The position numbers and the translations under genes were made by a program. The notes under the pieces were generated by a model. It was not told where the DNA came from. It did no database searches and was given only the letters and a program-made list of their open reading frames with translations. From NCBI GenBank assembly GCA_016792865.1, contig JAEUMJ010000150.1, forward strand, positions 1 through 39,034: 39,034 nt of DNA, in the 5' to 3' direction. Below are positions 7,686 to 17,047 of this stretch, in pieces. Origin of the DNA: Hyphomicrobiales bacterium. Lineage in GTDB: Bacteria; Pseudomonadota; Alphaproteobacteria; Rhizobiales; Aestuariivirgaceae. The first letter of the stretch is position 1. Each line of letters starts with the position of its first letter.

Positions 7686-7985
7686 GTGAAGTCAGTCAAG
7701 TTCCTGGGCAAGAGCGTTCCCGTGCCGGGCCATCCCATTCTCCGGGCCATTCTGGGGGTGGCGCTGGTGGCCGGCGGGTTTCTGGGATTTTTGCCCGTCC
7801 TCGGCTTCTGGATGCTGCCCCTCGGCCTCTTGATTCTGTCCATTGATTTCCCGCCCGTCAGGCGCTTCCGCCGGGCGGTCACCGTCAAGCTGGTTGATTG
7901 GCTGTGGCAACGCTTCCCGCGTCTGGCGCAACGGCTGGGTGTGGGGCCGCGCCGCCCGAACCGGAAGTCCACCGCCTATCAGTGA
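7686..7985 (+). CDS. Small membrane protein, possibly PGPGW-type
   Basis: A 99-residue protein with a short N-terminal region (VPVPGHPILR), two hydrophobic segments separated by a short turn (about residues 20-35 and 38-55), and an Arg/Lys-rich C-terminal tail of about 40 residues. The tail is positively charged and likely cytoplasmic. The segment LGFWMLPLGLLILSIDFP resembles the second helix of small PGPGW-type transmembrane proteins, but the hallmark tetrad itself is not present, so the family call is tentative. GTG 7686 is preferred because GAGGAGA ends 5 bases before it; a TTG at 7668 is in frame but overlaps that ribosome site. It stands between two leftward tRNA genes as a single rightward gene. 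Function unknown. Confidence 0.7.
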   Translation: MKSVKFLGKSVPVPGHPILRAILGVALVAGGFLGFLPVLGFWMLPLGLLILSIDFPPVRRFRRAVTVKLVDWLWQRFPRLAQRLGVGPRRPNRKSTAYQ

Positions 7986-8022
7986 ATGGGCCGGCCAGTA
8001 CTTGGGTCACGCCGGGAATAAT

Positions 8023-8096
8023 TGGAGGCCTCGGAGGGAATCGAACCCCCGTACAAGGATTTGCAGTCCTCTGCGTAGCCACTCCGCCACGAGGCC
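8023..8096 (-). tRNA. tRNA-Cys (GCA)
   Basis: A 74-base tRNA on the minus strand with encoded CCA (8025-8023). Acceptor GGCCTCG pairs with CGAGGCC. The anticodon is GCA at 8064-8062 in the loop CTGCAAA, and the T arm has GGTTCGATTCC. Read as cysteine. Confidence 0.97.
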
Positions 8097-8283
8097 TCAG
8101 GGTGTCGCGCGCTCATCAAGAGCGGGTCAACAATCCGAGGCGCGTATAGACAAATGTTTCGCCATGCACAACCATTCACTGCCGTGAACGCAACCTTGTG
8201 TGAGTCTTGCTTAAGATGTTGATGGGTTGATGATGTTCGCGCGAAAAACACTTGAAACGATCGCTCACCTATACTCTAAGCAT

Positions 8284-8298
8284 ATATCGAATTGATAT
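8284..8298. promoter_or_regulatory. AT-rich inverted repeat before tolC
   Basis: ATATC (8284-8288) and GATAT (8294-8298) are perfect inverted arms around GAATT, in an AT-rich patch (8271-8300) that stands out in this GC-rich sequence. Just upstream lies TATACT (8271-8276), a possible -10 element, and TTGAAA at about 8252 could be part of a -35, although their 12-15 base spacing is poor. The site could be an operator for tolC. The remaining sequence from 8097 to 8336 shows no gene. Confidence 0.3.
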
Positions 8299-8336
8299 GT
8301 GGCTTGCGGAAGGCCGTGAGTCGGGGTGTGCCAATC

Positions 8337-9719
8337 ATGATGAAGTTCTTGCAAAGCCGTTTGATGCAGCGCGTCGCCATTGCCGGAGTGGCCGTGTTCT
8401 TCATGGGCATGATGCCCGCAGCCCAGGCCGAATCCTTCAAGGAGGCTCTGGTCAGCGCCTACCGCAGCAATCCGACCTTGCAGGCCGAACGTGCCCGCCA
8501 GCGCGGCACCGACGAGTTGGTCCCGACTGCGAAATCAGGATGGCGCCCGCAGATCACGGCGGGTGGCCAGTACAAGCAGAACTACGCATCCGGCAAGGGC
8601 GTTCCGGGAACGGTGGACTGGGATTCCCCAAGCGTGAACATTGAACTGACGCAACCGCTGTTCCGGGGCTTCAAGACTGTCGAGGGCGTGGCTGAAGCGA
8701 AGGAGAGCGTGAAGGCCGGTCGCCAGCAGTTGCTCGCGGTCGAACAGCAGGTCCTGCTTGATGCCGCGACCGCCTACATGAATGTGATCCGTGACCGTCG
8801 CATCCTTGCGCTGCGCGAGCAGAACGTCACGAACCTGCAACGCCAGGCCAATGCCGCCCGTGCCCGCTTCGAGGCCGGCGAAGTGACCCGCACCGATGTC
8901 TCGCAAGCACAGGCGCGCGTCAGCGGAGCCAAGGCGCAGGTGGCATCGGCCCGCGCGACGCTTGCCGAAAGCTCGGCCCGCTATGCCCAGATCATCGGCC
9001 ACAAGCCGGACAAGCTGGCATCACCCGGCTTTGCCAAGAATCCGAAATCGCTGTCAGCGGCGGTTGACATCGCCAGCACCGTGAACCCCAACATCCTCGC
9101 CGCCATGCATGTGCAATTGGCGCAGGAACACAACATCGAAGTGGTGAAGGGCGATCTCCTGCCATCGGCCAGCCTTGTTGCTTCGGCCAGCACCAGCCAC
9201 GACGCCAGAAGCGAGACAGATGGGCAGCAGACCAGCTATTCCGTTGCGGGTGTGGTCAGTGTTCCCATTTATGAAGGTGGTTCCGTGTATTCCGCCGTTC
9301 GCCGCGCCAAGCAGCTTGAAAGCCAGCGCCGCATCGAGATCGTGGAAGCAGCCCGTTCAGTGGTGAAGGGGGTCACGACTGCCTGGAGCTTCCTTGCCGC
9401 GGCGCGTGAAGGCATTGCCTCGGCCAAGGCGCAGGTCTCTGCCGCTGCCGACGCACTCAACGGTGTCCGCCAGGAATATCTGGTCGGCTCGCGCTCGACC
9501 ATCGACGTGCTGAACGCCGAACAGGAAGTGATCAACGCCCGCATCAACCTGGTGTCGGCTGAACATGATCAGCTCCTTGCGTCCTATGAGCTGCAGGCTG
9601 CCATCGGCAAGCTGACCGCCAGGAACCTTGGTCTTGCAGGGCCTTACTACGACGCCAAGGAAAATTACCGCCTCGTCAAGAACAAGTGGATCGGAACCGA
9701 CGCGCAGACCGTCGAGTGA
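8337..9719 (+). CDS. tolC: TolC-type outer-membrane efflux channel
   Basis: Outer-membrane exit duct for type I secretion and RND or MFS efflux pumps. The 460-residue preprotein has a signal peptide ending PAAQA near residue 31, then two OEP repeats. Each repeat shows the hallmark helical and strand pattern, with FKEALVSAYRSNPTLQAERAR at the start of the first, RFEAGEVTRTDVSQAQAR mid-way and EYLVGSRSTIDVLNAEQE in the second repeat. Length and motifs match TolC of alphaproteobacteria. ATG 8337 is chosen because it begins the signal peptide; an ATG next to it and a GTG 9 bases upstream are alternatives. The order tolC-popZ-valS is shared with related genomes as far as I recall. No pump or adaptor gene lies nearby, so it probably serves several systems. 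Confidence 0.94.
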   Translation: MMKFLQSRLMQRVAIAGVAVFFMGMMPAAQAESFKEALVSAYRSNPTLQAERARQRGTDELVPTAKSGWRPQITAGGQYKQNYASGKGVPGTVDWDSPSVNIELTQPLFRGFKTVEGVAEAKESVKAGRQQLLAVEQQVLLDAATAYMNVIRDRRILALREQNVTNLQRQANAARARFEAGEVTRTDVSQAQARVSGAKAQVASARATLAESSARYAQIIGHKPDKLASPGFAKNPKSLSAAVDIASTVNPNILAAMHVQLAQEHNIEVVKGDLLPSASLVASASTSHDARSETDGQQTSYSVAGVVSVPIYEGGSVYSAVRRAKQLESQRRIEIVEAARSVVKGVTTAWSFLAAAREGIASAKAQVSAAADALNGVRQEYLVGSRSTIDVLNAEQEVINARINLVSAEHDQLLASYELQAAIGKLTARNLGLAGPYYDAKENYRLVKNKWIGTDAQTVE

Positions 9720-9793
9720 CATCCAAAGGTTAATGTCTCCGGACGTGACAATTCCACGCAAGTTGCTATTTGTAGTGTGACGGTGTTCGAGGT

Positions 9794-9812
9794 TGCCGGA
9801 GTCGTTCCGGCA
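9794..9812 (+). other. Stem-loop between tolC and popZ
   Basis: TGCCGGA (9794-9800) and TCCGGCA (9806-9812) make a perfect 7-bp stem with a 5-base loop, ending 14 bases before the popZ start. There is no T run after it, so it is either a weak tolC terminator or a structure in the popZ leader. Confidence 0.4.
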
Positions 9813-9826
9813 CTCACATTGGGGGT

Positions 9827-10669
9827 GTGGAGTTGTCGATCGAACCAAAAATGGAAGACCTGCTGGCCTCCATCCGCAAGGCAATCGACAGCGATGAAGA
9901 GGAACATGGGTCCTCCACCGCAGGTGAAGCCCGTGGCACGCTGATGCGTGGCGCGTTGCGCGAACTGCGCGTCAATCTCAACGACACGAAGAACCGCAAT
10001 CGCGAGGCCCGCGAGGAGATCGCCGAATTGCGGGGCCGGATCCTGCGCAGTTCGCAGGAGCCACCTCCCATGCCTGCGCCGCCCCGCCGGGCTGCCCGTC
10101 CGCTTCTGGAGCCGCAACGGGTGCCGCCGCCGCCGCGCAGCGATTTCAAGACCATCCTGGCCGGACGGCAGAGCCACCTGCAATCCATGCAGGAACAGTC
10201 TCCCCGCATGGACCGGCGTTCCGGACCGGCACGCGCTCCCGAACCGCCGCCAATCCGTGGCCGCACCCTTCAGGACGAGTTTGACGACATCACCTATGGC
10301 GCTCCCACCCATCCTGCGCCCGCGAGCCCGGAGGCCGGTCATTACGCACCGCCCTTTGAGCAATCCTATGGCCCCGCCTATTCGCAAGACCCCTATCCGC
10401 CGCAGCCTGAGCCGGATGCCCGGACCTATTATCCGCCTGCCACTCAGCCTCCCATGATGTCGCAGCACGCGGAGGCCGTCACCGAGGCCGCCTTCCGCCA
10501 TCTCTCCGAATCCCTTTTCGCCCAGGGAATGGGCGGGCGTTCCCTGGAAGATGTGACGAGGGAGATCCTCCGGGGGATGTTGAAGCAATGGCTGGATGAC
10601 AACCTGCCGCCGCTGGTTGAACGCCTTGTGCGGGAAGAAATCGCCCGCGTGGCCCGCAACGGCCGCTAG
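9827..10669 (+). CDS. popZ: PopZ-like polar organizing protein (DUF2497)
   Basis: Self-assembling hub that in Caulobacter and Agrobacterium forms a cell-pole matrix and anchors the ParB-parS centromere. The 280-residue protein has the two conserved ends of the family: the N-terminal helix KMEDLLASIRKAI and the C-terminal oligomerization region from about residue 220, with GRSLEDVTREILRGMLKQWLDDNLPPLVERLV. Between them, residues 40-75 look like a charged coiled coil (NREAREEIAELRGRIL), followed by about 130 residues rich in Pro, Arg and Tyr. The linker of the Caulobacter protein is acidic, so this one differs. GTG 9827 or TTG 9833 may be the start; the TTG has GGGGG 7 bases upstream and gives an N-terminus closer to the family. 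Confidence 0.82.
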   Translation: MELSIEPKMEDLLASIRKAIDSDEEEHGSSTAGEARGTLMRGALRELRVNLNDTKNRNREAREEIAELRGRILRSSQEPPPMPAPPRRAARPLLEPQRVPPPPRSDFKTILAGRQSHLQSMQEQSPRMDRRSGPARAPEPPPIRGRTLQDEFDDITYGAPTHPAPASPEAGHYAPPFEQSYGPAYSQDPYPPQPEPDARTYYPPATQPPMMSQHAEAVTEAAFRHLSESLFAQGMGGRSLEDVTREILRGMLKQWLDDNLPPLVERLVREEIARVARNGR

Positions 10670-10766
10670 GCGTCCCGGCCCCTCCGGAACATTTCACCTG
10701 ATCGGTTGCTTGGCGCCAACCCGCCCTTTATACGCGGGCGCAAACAAACAGTGATTTTGCGCCATC

Positions 10767-13454
10767 ATGCTCGACAAGACCTTTACTCCCGCCGATATCG
10801 AACCCCGCCTGTATGAAGGCTGGGAGAAGGGCGGTCACTTCAAGCCGGGCCGAAAGCCCAAGGCCGATCCCTACACGATCGTGATCCCCCCGCCCAATGT
10901 GACGGGTTCACTCCACATGGGCCACGCCCTCAACAACACCATCCAGGACATTCTCGTGCGTTTTGAGCGCATGCGCGGGCGCGACGTGCTCTGGCAGCCG
11001 GGCACCGACCATGCGGGCATTGCCACCCAGATGGTGGTCGAGCGCCTGCTTGCGAAGGAGAACAAGGCCGACCGCCGCACCATGGGCCGTGAGGCCTTTC
11101 TGAAGCGGGTGTGGGAATGGAAAGCAGAGTCAGGCGGCACCATCGTCAATCAGTTGAAGCGTCTCGGCGCCTCCTGCGACTGGAGCCGTGAACGTTTCAC
11201 CATGGACGAGGGCCTCTCCGCTGCCGTGCGCAAGGTTTTCGTGCAGCTCTATCGGGATGGCCTGATCTACAAGGACAAGCGCCTTGTGAACTGGGACCCC
11301 AAGCTCCTCACCGCCATTTCGGATCTGGAAGTGGTGCAGAAGGAAGTGAAGGGCAATCTCTGGCACCTCAGGTATCCGATCATCGATGGCGCACCCGGCG
11401 AGTTCATTGTGGTGGCAACCACGCGCCCGGAGACGATGCTGGGCGATACCGGCATTGCCGTCCACCCGGAGAACGAGAAGCTGAAGCACCTCATCGGCAA
11501 GCATGCCCGCCTGCCGTTGGTGGGCCGCATCATCCCTGTTGTGGGTGACGACTATGCCGATCCGGAGAAGGGGACGGGTGCGGTGAAGATCACCCCCGCC
11601 CACGACTTCAACGACTTCGATGTGGGCAAGCGCAACAATCTCGCGCAGATCAACATGCTCGATCAGTTCGGCAAGCTTGACCTCAAGGGCGAGGATTTCA
11701 CCGCTGGAGTTCCTGCCTCCGACGAACTCGCGCAAACCCTTGCCATGCACGGCCTCGACCGCTTCGAGGCCCGCAAGCAGATCGTGGCCAGGCTCGAAGA
11801 GCAGGGTGTTCTCGACAAGATCGAGCCGCATACCCATCAGGTGCCGCACGGCGACCGTTCGGATGTTGTCATCGAGCCGTGGCTCACCGAGCAGTGGTAT
11901 GTGAATGCCGCTGAACTCGCCAAGCCCTGCATCGCTGCCGTCGAAAAGGGCGATACGGTTTTCGTGCCCCGAAATTGGGAAAAGACCTATTTCGAATGGA
12001 TGCGCAACATCCAGCCGTGGTGCATTTCGCGCCAGCTCTGGTGGGGTCATCAGATTCCGGCCTGGTATGGCCCGGACGGCAAGTACTTCGTGGAGGAAAC
12101 GGAAGAGGCGGCTCTCTCTGCCGCCACGGCCCACTACGGCAAGGTGGTCGCGCTCAACCGTGACGAAGACGTTCTCGACACCTGGTTCTCATCCGCCTTG
12201 TGGCCCTTCTCCACATTGGGCTGGCCGGAGCAGACGCCGGAATTGAAGCGCCATTACAAGACCGACGTGCTGGTGACGGGCTTCGATATCATCTTCTTCT
12301 GGGTTGCCCGCATGATGATGATGGGCCTGCACTTCATGAAGGAAGTGCCGTTCCACACCGTCTACATCCACGCCCTCGTTCGCGACGAGAAGGGGCAGAA
12401 GATGTCGAAATCCAAGGGCAACGTCATGGACCCGCTGGAAATCGTGGACAGTTACGGTGCAGATGCGCTGCGCTTCACGCTTGCTGCCATGGCTGCACAG
12501 GGGCGCGACATCAAGCTTTCGACAACGCGCGTCGAAGGCTATCGCAACTTTGCGACGAAACTCTGGAATGCCACGCGCTTTGCCGAAATGAACGGTGTCC
12601 GCCATGTGCCGGGCTTTGATCCGGTTGCGGCCCGTGTCACGGTCAACCGCTGGATTGCGGGCGAAATGGCGCGTGCCCAGGCGGCCGTGACCAAGGGCAT
12701 CGAGGAATACAAGTTCAACGAAGCTGCAGGCGCGGCCTACCAGTTCGTGTGGAACGTGTTCTGCGACTGGTATGTGGAATTGATCAAGCCGATCCTCTCC
12801 GGCAGCGACGAGGCCGAGAAGGCCGAGACGCAGGCCACATGCGCCTGGGTGCTCGACCAGATCTTCGTCATGCTGCATCCCTTCATGCCCTTCATCACGG
12901 AAGAGCTGTGGCAGAAGACGGCGGCACGGGAGCAATGGCTGATCGAAACACCCTGGGCGTCCTACACCGGCCTCGGCGATGCTGCTGCCGATGCGGAGAT
13001 GGATTGGGTCATCCGCCTTGTTTCTGAGGTGCGCTCGGTTCGCGCTGAAATGAATGTCAACGCGGGGGCGAAGATTCCGCTGGTGCTGGTGGGAGCCGGG
13101 AAGGAAGCCCGGCGCCGTGCCGCACAGTGGGAGGCTGAAATCATGCGGCTCGCCCGCTTGTCGTCCATCGCCTTCGAGGATCAGGTGCCGAAGGCATCGG
13201 CGCAGATGGTGCTGGATGAGGCCACGGTTGCCCTGCCGCTTGAAGGTGTCATCGACTTCGCTGCCGAACGTGCACGCCTCACCAAGGAACTGGAGAAGAT
13301 CGCCAAGGACATGGGCGTCATCGACGGTCGCCTGAACAACGCGGCCTTTGTGGCGAAGGCGCCTGCCGAAGTGCTTGAGGAGTCACGTGAACTCCGCTCC
13401 GGACTGGAAGCCCGCAAGGCCAAGGTGGATGAGGCGCTGAAGCGACTGGGTTGA
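10767..13454 (+). CDS. valS: Valyl-tRNA synthetase
   Basis: Class I synthetase that charges tRNA-Val. The 895-residue protein shows the Rossmann signature [15 protein letters not shown] (HIGH motif as HMGH, residues 50-53), the CP1 editing domain with [17 protein letters not shown], the tRNA-contact region [15 protein letters not shown] and the KMSKS loop near residues 545-549. The C-terminal coiled-coil arm (about residues 830-895: [19 protein letters not shown]) is complete. All catalytic motifs are intact and the length is normal. It lies 97 bases after popZ; that gap holds the palindrome TTGGCGCCAA (10710-10719) but no clear terminator, so readthrough from popZ is possible. Confidence 0.98.
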   Translation: MLDKTFTPADIEPRLYEGWEKGGHFKPGRKPKADPYTIVIPPPNVTGSLHMGHALNNTIQDILVRFERMRGRDVLWQPGTDHAGIATQMVVERLLAKENKADRRTMGREAFLKRVWEWKAESGGTIVNQLKRLGASCDWSRERFTMDEGLSAAVRKVFVQLYRDGLIYKDKRLVNWDPKLLTAISDLEVVQKEVKGNLWHLRYPIIDGAPGEFIVVATTRPETMLGDTGIAVHPENEKLKHLIGKHARLPLVGRIIPVVGDDYADPEKGTGAVKITPAHDFNDFDVGKRNNLAQINMLDQFGKLDLKGEDFTAGVPASDELAQTLAMHGLDRFEARKQIVARLEEQGVLDKIEPHTHQVPHGDRSDVVIEPWLTEQWYVNAAELAKPCIAAVEKGDTVFVPRNWEKTYFEWMRNIQPWCISRQLWWGHQIPAWYGPDGKYFVEETEEAALSAATAHYGKVVALNRDEDVLDTWFSSALWPFSTLGWPEQTPELKRHYKTDVLVTGFDIIFFWVARMMMMGLHFMKEVPFHTVYIHALVRDEKGQKMSKSKGNVMDPLEIVDSYGADALRFTLAAMAAQGRDIKLSTTRVEGYRNFATKLWNATRFAEMNGVRHVPGFDPVAARVTVNRWIAGEMARAQAAVTKGIEEYKFNEAAGAAYQFVWNVFCDWYVELIKPILSGSDEAEKAETQATCAWVLDQIFVMLHPFMPFITEELWQKTAAREQWLIETPWASYTGLGDAAADAEMDWVIRLVSEVRSVRAEMNVNAGAKIPLVLVGAGKEARRRAAQWEAEIMRLARLSSIAFEDQVPKASAQMVLDEATVALPLEGVIDFAAERARLTKELEKIAKDMGVIDGRLNNAAFVAKAPAEVLEESRELRSGLEARKAKVDEALKRLG

Positions 13455-13566
13455 AGCGATTGGGCTGGAGGAGGGGCTTGCCCGTGGGCGCTGCGGCTGC
13501 ACCACGACGCCGGATTGCAGGCCGGGCGTGTGTCACTTCCGACGGCGTCATGCTACCATCCCAGGC

Positions 13567-14073
13567 ATGCACTGCTTCCAGACCGAACGTATCGGAACGC
13601 CCATCGGTGACATGATCCTGGTGGCCCGCGACGGCGTGCTTCTCTTGTTTGAATTCGAGGACGCCAGCGACCGCGTGGAGCGGGAGTTGAGGCTGCGCTT
13701 CGGCGAGGCGAAAATGGAACCCGCCAGCAATCCTTTCGGTCTCAGTGCCCGGGTCCGTGACTATTTCAGCGGCGACGTCCACGCCATCGACCAGATCCTG
13801 ACTGACGGCGGAGGATCTTCATTCGAGCAGAAGGTCTGGTCGGAGCTTCGCCGGATTCCACCGGGAACCACCACATCCTACGGCGAGCTGGCGAAGCGCA
13901 TCGGCAATCCCAATGGCATGCGTGCCGTGGGGCTTGCCAACGGCAGGAACCCGATTGCCATTGTCGTGCCGTGCCACCGGGTGATCGGAAAGGACGGCTC
14001 CATGACCGGGTATGGCGGAGGCCTGGTGCGGAAGGAGTGGCTCCTCCGGCACGAAGGTGCCTTGCTGCTCTAG
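13567..14073 (+). CDS. ogt: Methylated-DNA-[protein]-cysteine S-methyltransferase
   Basis: Suicide enzyme that repairs O6-methylguanine (and O4-methylthymine) by moving the alkyl group to its own cysteine. The 168-residue protein has the N-terminal domain starting IGTPIGDMILVARDG and the C-terminal active-site domain with FEQKVWSELRRIPPGTTTSYGELA and IVVPCHRVIGKDGSMTGYGGG; the acceptor is Cys136 in PCHR. No AraC-type Ada regulatory domain is fused. ATG 13567 starts the homology; the frame continues upstream to 13528 without matching sequence. Its stop overlaps that of the next gene by 4 bases, tail to tail. Confidence 0.95.
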   Translation: MHCFQTERIGTPIGDMILVARDGVLLLFEFEDASDRVERELRLRFGEAKMEPASNPFGLSARVRDYFSGDVHAIDQILTDGGGSSFEQKVWSELRRIPPGTTTSYGELAKRIGNPNGMRAVGLANGRNPIAIVVPCHRVIGKDGSMTGYGGGLVRKEWLLRHEGALLL

Positions 14074-14426
14074 CAATCCATGTGGCTGCCGGTGAATTCT
14101 TCCTTGTCGAACCCGTAGCCGAAATCACAGGTGTAGGTCTTGTCATCGTACTTGATGCAGTGGAGGCCGCCGCCACCCACCTTTTCCATTCCGCCTGTGC
14201 ATTCTTCCTGCACCGCCTTGGCCTTCATGCCGATGTAGAGCAACTTTGCCGCATCGCCCTCGATGGAAAGTGTCAGCACGCAATCCTTGCCCTTCATGTC
14301 CTTGTCGCAGGATTCGGTATCGGGAAAGGCCGTGCCGCCGATGGCGACACCGTCGTCTGCGGCGGTCGCGGGCAGGGCAGAGAGGAGAAGGGCGAGGAGT
14401 GTGATCGTGCGTCGTGTCGCGGTCAT
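14070..14426 (-). CDS. Small secreted protein with six cysteines, function unknown
   Basis: A 118-residue preprotein with a clear signal peptide (TATRRTITLLALLLSALPATA, then ADDG). The mature part of about 95 residues holds six cysteines (in ESCDK, KDCVL, EECTG, LHCIK, YTCDF and the final MDC), so three disulfide bonds are possible, and the protein ends in Cys. It has several Gly and acidic residues but no membrane segment. I do not recognise a family. ATG 14426 is chosen because it begins the signal peptide; an earlier ATG at 14453 would put 9 more residues in front. It converges on ogt with 4 bases of overlap, and the upstream gap before glnA holds only the glnA terminator. Periplasmic location is inferred. 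Confidence 0.72.
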   Translation of the reverse strand: MTATRRTITLLALLLSALPATAADDGVAIGGTAFPDTESCDKDMKGKDCVLTLSIEGDAAKLLYIGMKAKAVQEECTGGMEKVGGGGLHCIKYDDKTYTCDFGYGFDKEEFTGSHMDC

Positions 14427-14470
14427 GGCTGACTCTCCGGTTGGGGACGCCACAGCATAGCAATGATCAC

Positions 14471-14505
14471 GAAAACAAAAACCCCGGCCACGAGGGCCGG
14501 GGTTT
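14471..14505 (-). terminator. Intrinsic terminator of glnA
   Basis: An 11-bp perfect stem, AAACCCCGGCC (14479-14489) with GGCCGGGGTTT (14495-14505), and a 5-base loop, followed on the minus strand by TTTTTGTTTT. It lies 25 bases after the glnA stop and is the strongest terminator in the window. Confidence 0.93.
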
Positions 14506-14529
14506 CCGATGCGGAAAACCGCAACTTGC

Positions 14530-15948
14530 TTAGCAGCTGTAGTACATGTCGTATTCGACCGGATGCGGCGTCATGCGATAGCGGTCCTGCTCTTCCTGCT
14601 TCAGTTCGAGGTAGCTGTCGATCTGGTCCTTGGAGAACACGCCGCCCTTGGTGAGGAACTCGTGGTCAGCCTGGAGCGAGTCGATGGCTTCCTGCAGGGA
14701 GCCGCACACGGTGGGAACCTTGGCGAGCTCTGCGGGCGGCAGGTCGTAGAGGTTCTTGTCCATGGCCGGGCCGGGATGGATCTTGTTCACGATGCCGTCA
14801 AGGCCGGCCATGATGATGGCCGAGAAGCCGAGGTAGGGGTTGGCAGTCGGATCGGGGAAGCGGACTTCCACGCGCTTTGCCTTCGGATTGCTGGTGAAGG
14901 GAATGCGGCAGGAGGCCGAGCGGTTGCGCGACGAGTAGGCGAGCAGCACCGGAGCTTCATAACCCGGAACAAGACGCTTGTAGGAGTTCGTCGAGGGGTT
15001 GGTGAAGGCGTTCAGCGCCTTGGCATGCTTGATCACGCCGCCGATGAAGTAGAGGCAGGTTTCGGAAAGGTCGGCATACTGGTTGCCTGCCATCTGGGTC
15101 TTGCCATCCTTCCAGATCGAGAAGTGGCAGTGCATGCCCGAACCGTTGTCACCGAAGATCGGCTTCGGCATGAAGGTTGCGGTCTTGCCGTAGGAGTGCG
15201 CGACGTTGTGGATCACGTACTTGTAGATCTGCATGTGGTCGGCAGCGGTCACGAGCGGCTGGTAGCGGGTGCCGAGTTCGTGCTGTGCCGAAGCGACTTC
15301 GTGGTGGTGCTTTTCGACCACGAGGCCCATTTCACCCATGACCGACAGCATCTCGCCGCGCATGTCCTGGGCCGAGTCCATCGGGTTCACCGGGAAGTAA
15401 CCGCCCTTGGTCCGCATGCGGTGGCCCATGTTTCCGGTTTCGTAGTCGCGATCCGAGTTCTTGGGCAGTTCAATGCCGTCGAGTTCGAAGCCGGTCTTGT
15501 AGGGGTTGGTCGAGAACTTCACGTCGTCGAACACGAAGAATTCGGCTTCGGGGCCGACGAAGACCGTGTCACCGATCTTGGTGGACTTGAGATAGGCTTC
15601 CGTGCGCTTGGCGATGGAGCGCGGATCGCGGTTGTAGCCTTCGCCGGTGCCCGGGTCAGCGATGTCGCAGAACACGGCCATCGTCGTCTGGGCATAGAAG
15701 GGGTCGAGCGTGACGGAAGAAGCGTCGGGACGCAGGATCATGTCGGACTCGTTGATGGCCTTCCAGCCGGCAATCGAAGAGCCGTCAAACATCAGGCCTT
15801 CTTCCCAGGCGTCGGCATGCATCTGCGACACATCCATCGTGAGATGCTGCATCTTGCCGCGCGGATCGGTGAAGCGCAGGTCGACGTATTTGACGTCCTT
15901 GTCCTTGATCATCTTCAAGGCATTTTCAACAGCTGAGTCCTTGGCCAT
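14530..15948 (-). CDS. glnA: Glutamine synthetase type I
   Basis: ATP-dependent ligation of ammonia to glutamate, the main assimilation route at low nitrogen; a dodecamer in the cytoplasm. The 472-residue length and order of motifs match GSI-beta: [10 protein letters not shown] near residue 53, the ATP/metal segment [23 protein letters not shown], and [15 protein letters not shown]. The adenylylation site is Tyr401 in NLYDLPP, so GlnE can switch it off. ATG 15948 gives the usual [11 protein letters not shown] start. It follows glnB after 42 bases and ends at a strong terminator. Expression is probably driven from the sigma-54 promoter ahead of glnB. Confidence 0.98.
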   Translation of the reverse strand: MAKDSAVENALKMIKDKDVKYVDLRFTDPRGKMQHLTMDVSQMHADAWEEGLMFDGSSIAGWKAINESDMILRPDASSVTLDPFYAQTTMAVFCDIADPGTGEGYNRDPRSIAKRTEAYLKSTKIGDTVFVGPEAEFFVFDDVKFSTNPYKTGFELDGIELPKNSDRDYETGNMGHRMRTKGGYFPVNPMDSAQDMRGEMLSVMGEMGLVVEKHHHEVASAQHELGTRYQPLVTAADHMQIYKYVIHNVAHSYGKTATFMPKPIFGDNGSGMHCHFSIWKDGKTQMAGNQYADLSETCLYFIGGVIKHAKALNAFTNPSTNSYKRLVPGYEAPVLLAYSSRNRSASCRIPFTSNPKAKRVEVRFPDPTANPYLGFSAIIMAGLDGIVNKIHPGPAMDKNLYDLPPAELAKVPTVCGSLQEAIDSLQADHEFLTKGGVFSKDQIDSYLELKQEEQDRYRMTPHPVEYDMYYSC

Positions 15949-15990
15949 GTTTGTCCTCTCGTGTCTGGCTAAAGTTTATTTTTGGGAGTG

Positions 15991-16401
<411 letters not shown>

Positions 16402-16490
16402 TCAAGGAGTTATCGCCAAATACATGGCGCCCTCGAACATTCTGTGCACGGTTTTCATGCGCAATGCCTATTATTTCATCAATGGCAACG

Positions 16491-16516
16491 AAAATGGCCG
16501 GGGAAAGCCCCGGCCA
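16491..16516 (-). terminator. Intrinsic terminator of the DUF2852 gene
   Basis: Stem TGGCCGGGG (16495-16503) against CCCCGGCCA (16508-16516), loop of 4 bases, followed on the minus strand by ATTTTCG. It lies about 25 bases after the stop of the DUF2852 gene and shields the glnB promoter from readthrough. Confidence 0.82.
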
Positions 16517-16539
16517 CTGGTCGTCCGATAGACGCGATA

Positions 16540-16974
16540 TCAGACCTGCGGTTGTGTGCGTTCGGCCATGAAGCGGTCGAACTCATCCTGGTCCTTGGCC
16601 TTGCGCAGGCGGGCAAGGTATTCCCCGAAGGCTTTCTGCTCGTCCTCAAGGCGCCGGCGTTCCGCTTCCAGGCGCTCCAGTTGTTCGCGCTTGTAGGCAT
16701 CGAAGGCTGCGTTGCCGGAGGAGGACTGGGTGTTCCACTGCGGCATCGTGAAGGGCTTTTCGCCCGCCTTTTCACGCCACGCCTTGTAGGCGGTCCACGG
16801 TGAATCCGACTGGGCGGCGCCCGGCCACATCTCGCCACGAATGAGCTTCAGCGCCAGTGCGGCAAGGCCGATGGGCCAAAAGACGATGAAACCGCCGATC
16901 ATCACGGCGAGTTCGAGCGCGGACCACTTGCGCTTGCTGCCGCAAGCAACAGGTTCGGCTGTTGTTGTGTTCAT
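16540..16974 (-). CDS. DUF2852 small membrane protein
   Basis: A 144-residue protein of unknown function, common in Hyphomicrobiales. One hydrophobic segment lies near residues 22-42 (LELAVMIGGFIVFWPIGLAALAL). A polar middle and a long charged helix follow, likely coiled coil, from residue 88 to the end (AYKREQLERLEAERRRLEDEQ and FGEYLARLRKAKDQDEFDRFM). The FWPIGLAALA segment and the C-terminal pattern are what I use for the DUF2852 call. ATG 16974 is preferred over 16992 by position of the hydrophobic segment; the evidence is not decisive. It is transcribed in the same direction as glnB but ends at its own terminator. Confidence 0.8.
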   Translation of the reverse strand: MNTTTAEPVACGSKRKWSALELAVMIGGFIVFWPIGLAALALKLIRGEMWPGAAQSDSPWTAYKAWREKAGEKPFTMPQWNTQSSSGNAAFDAYKREQLERLEAERRRLEDEQKAFGEYLARLRKAKDQDEFDRFMAERTQPQV

Positions 16975-17047
16975 GAAACTGACCTCCATCACTGAACCTC
17001 ACCTACGTGGCCCTGAACCGCCGGAAATCAAGGAAAACACGACACCG

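Noticed and set aside
11130-12134. A 334-codon minus-strand frame within valS
   Set aside because: Shadow of valS; the valyl-tRNA synthetase motifs run through the plus strand.
14509-15936. A 475-codon plus-strand frame opposite glnA
   Set aside because: Shadow of glnA; the glutamine synthetase motifs are all on the minus strand.
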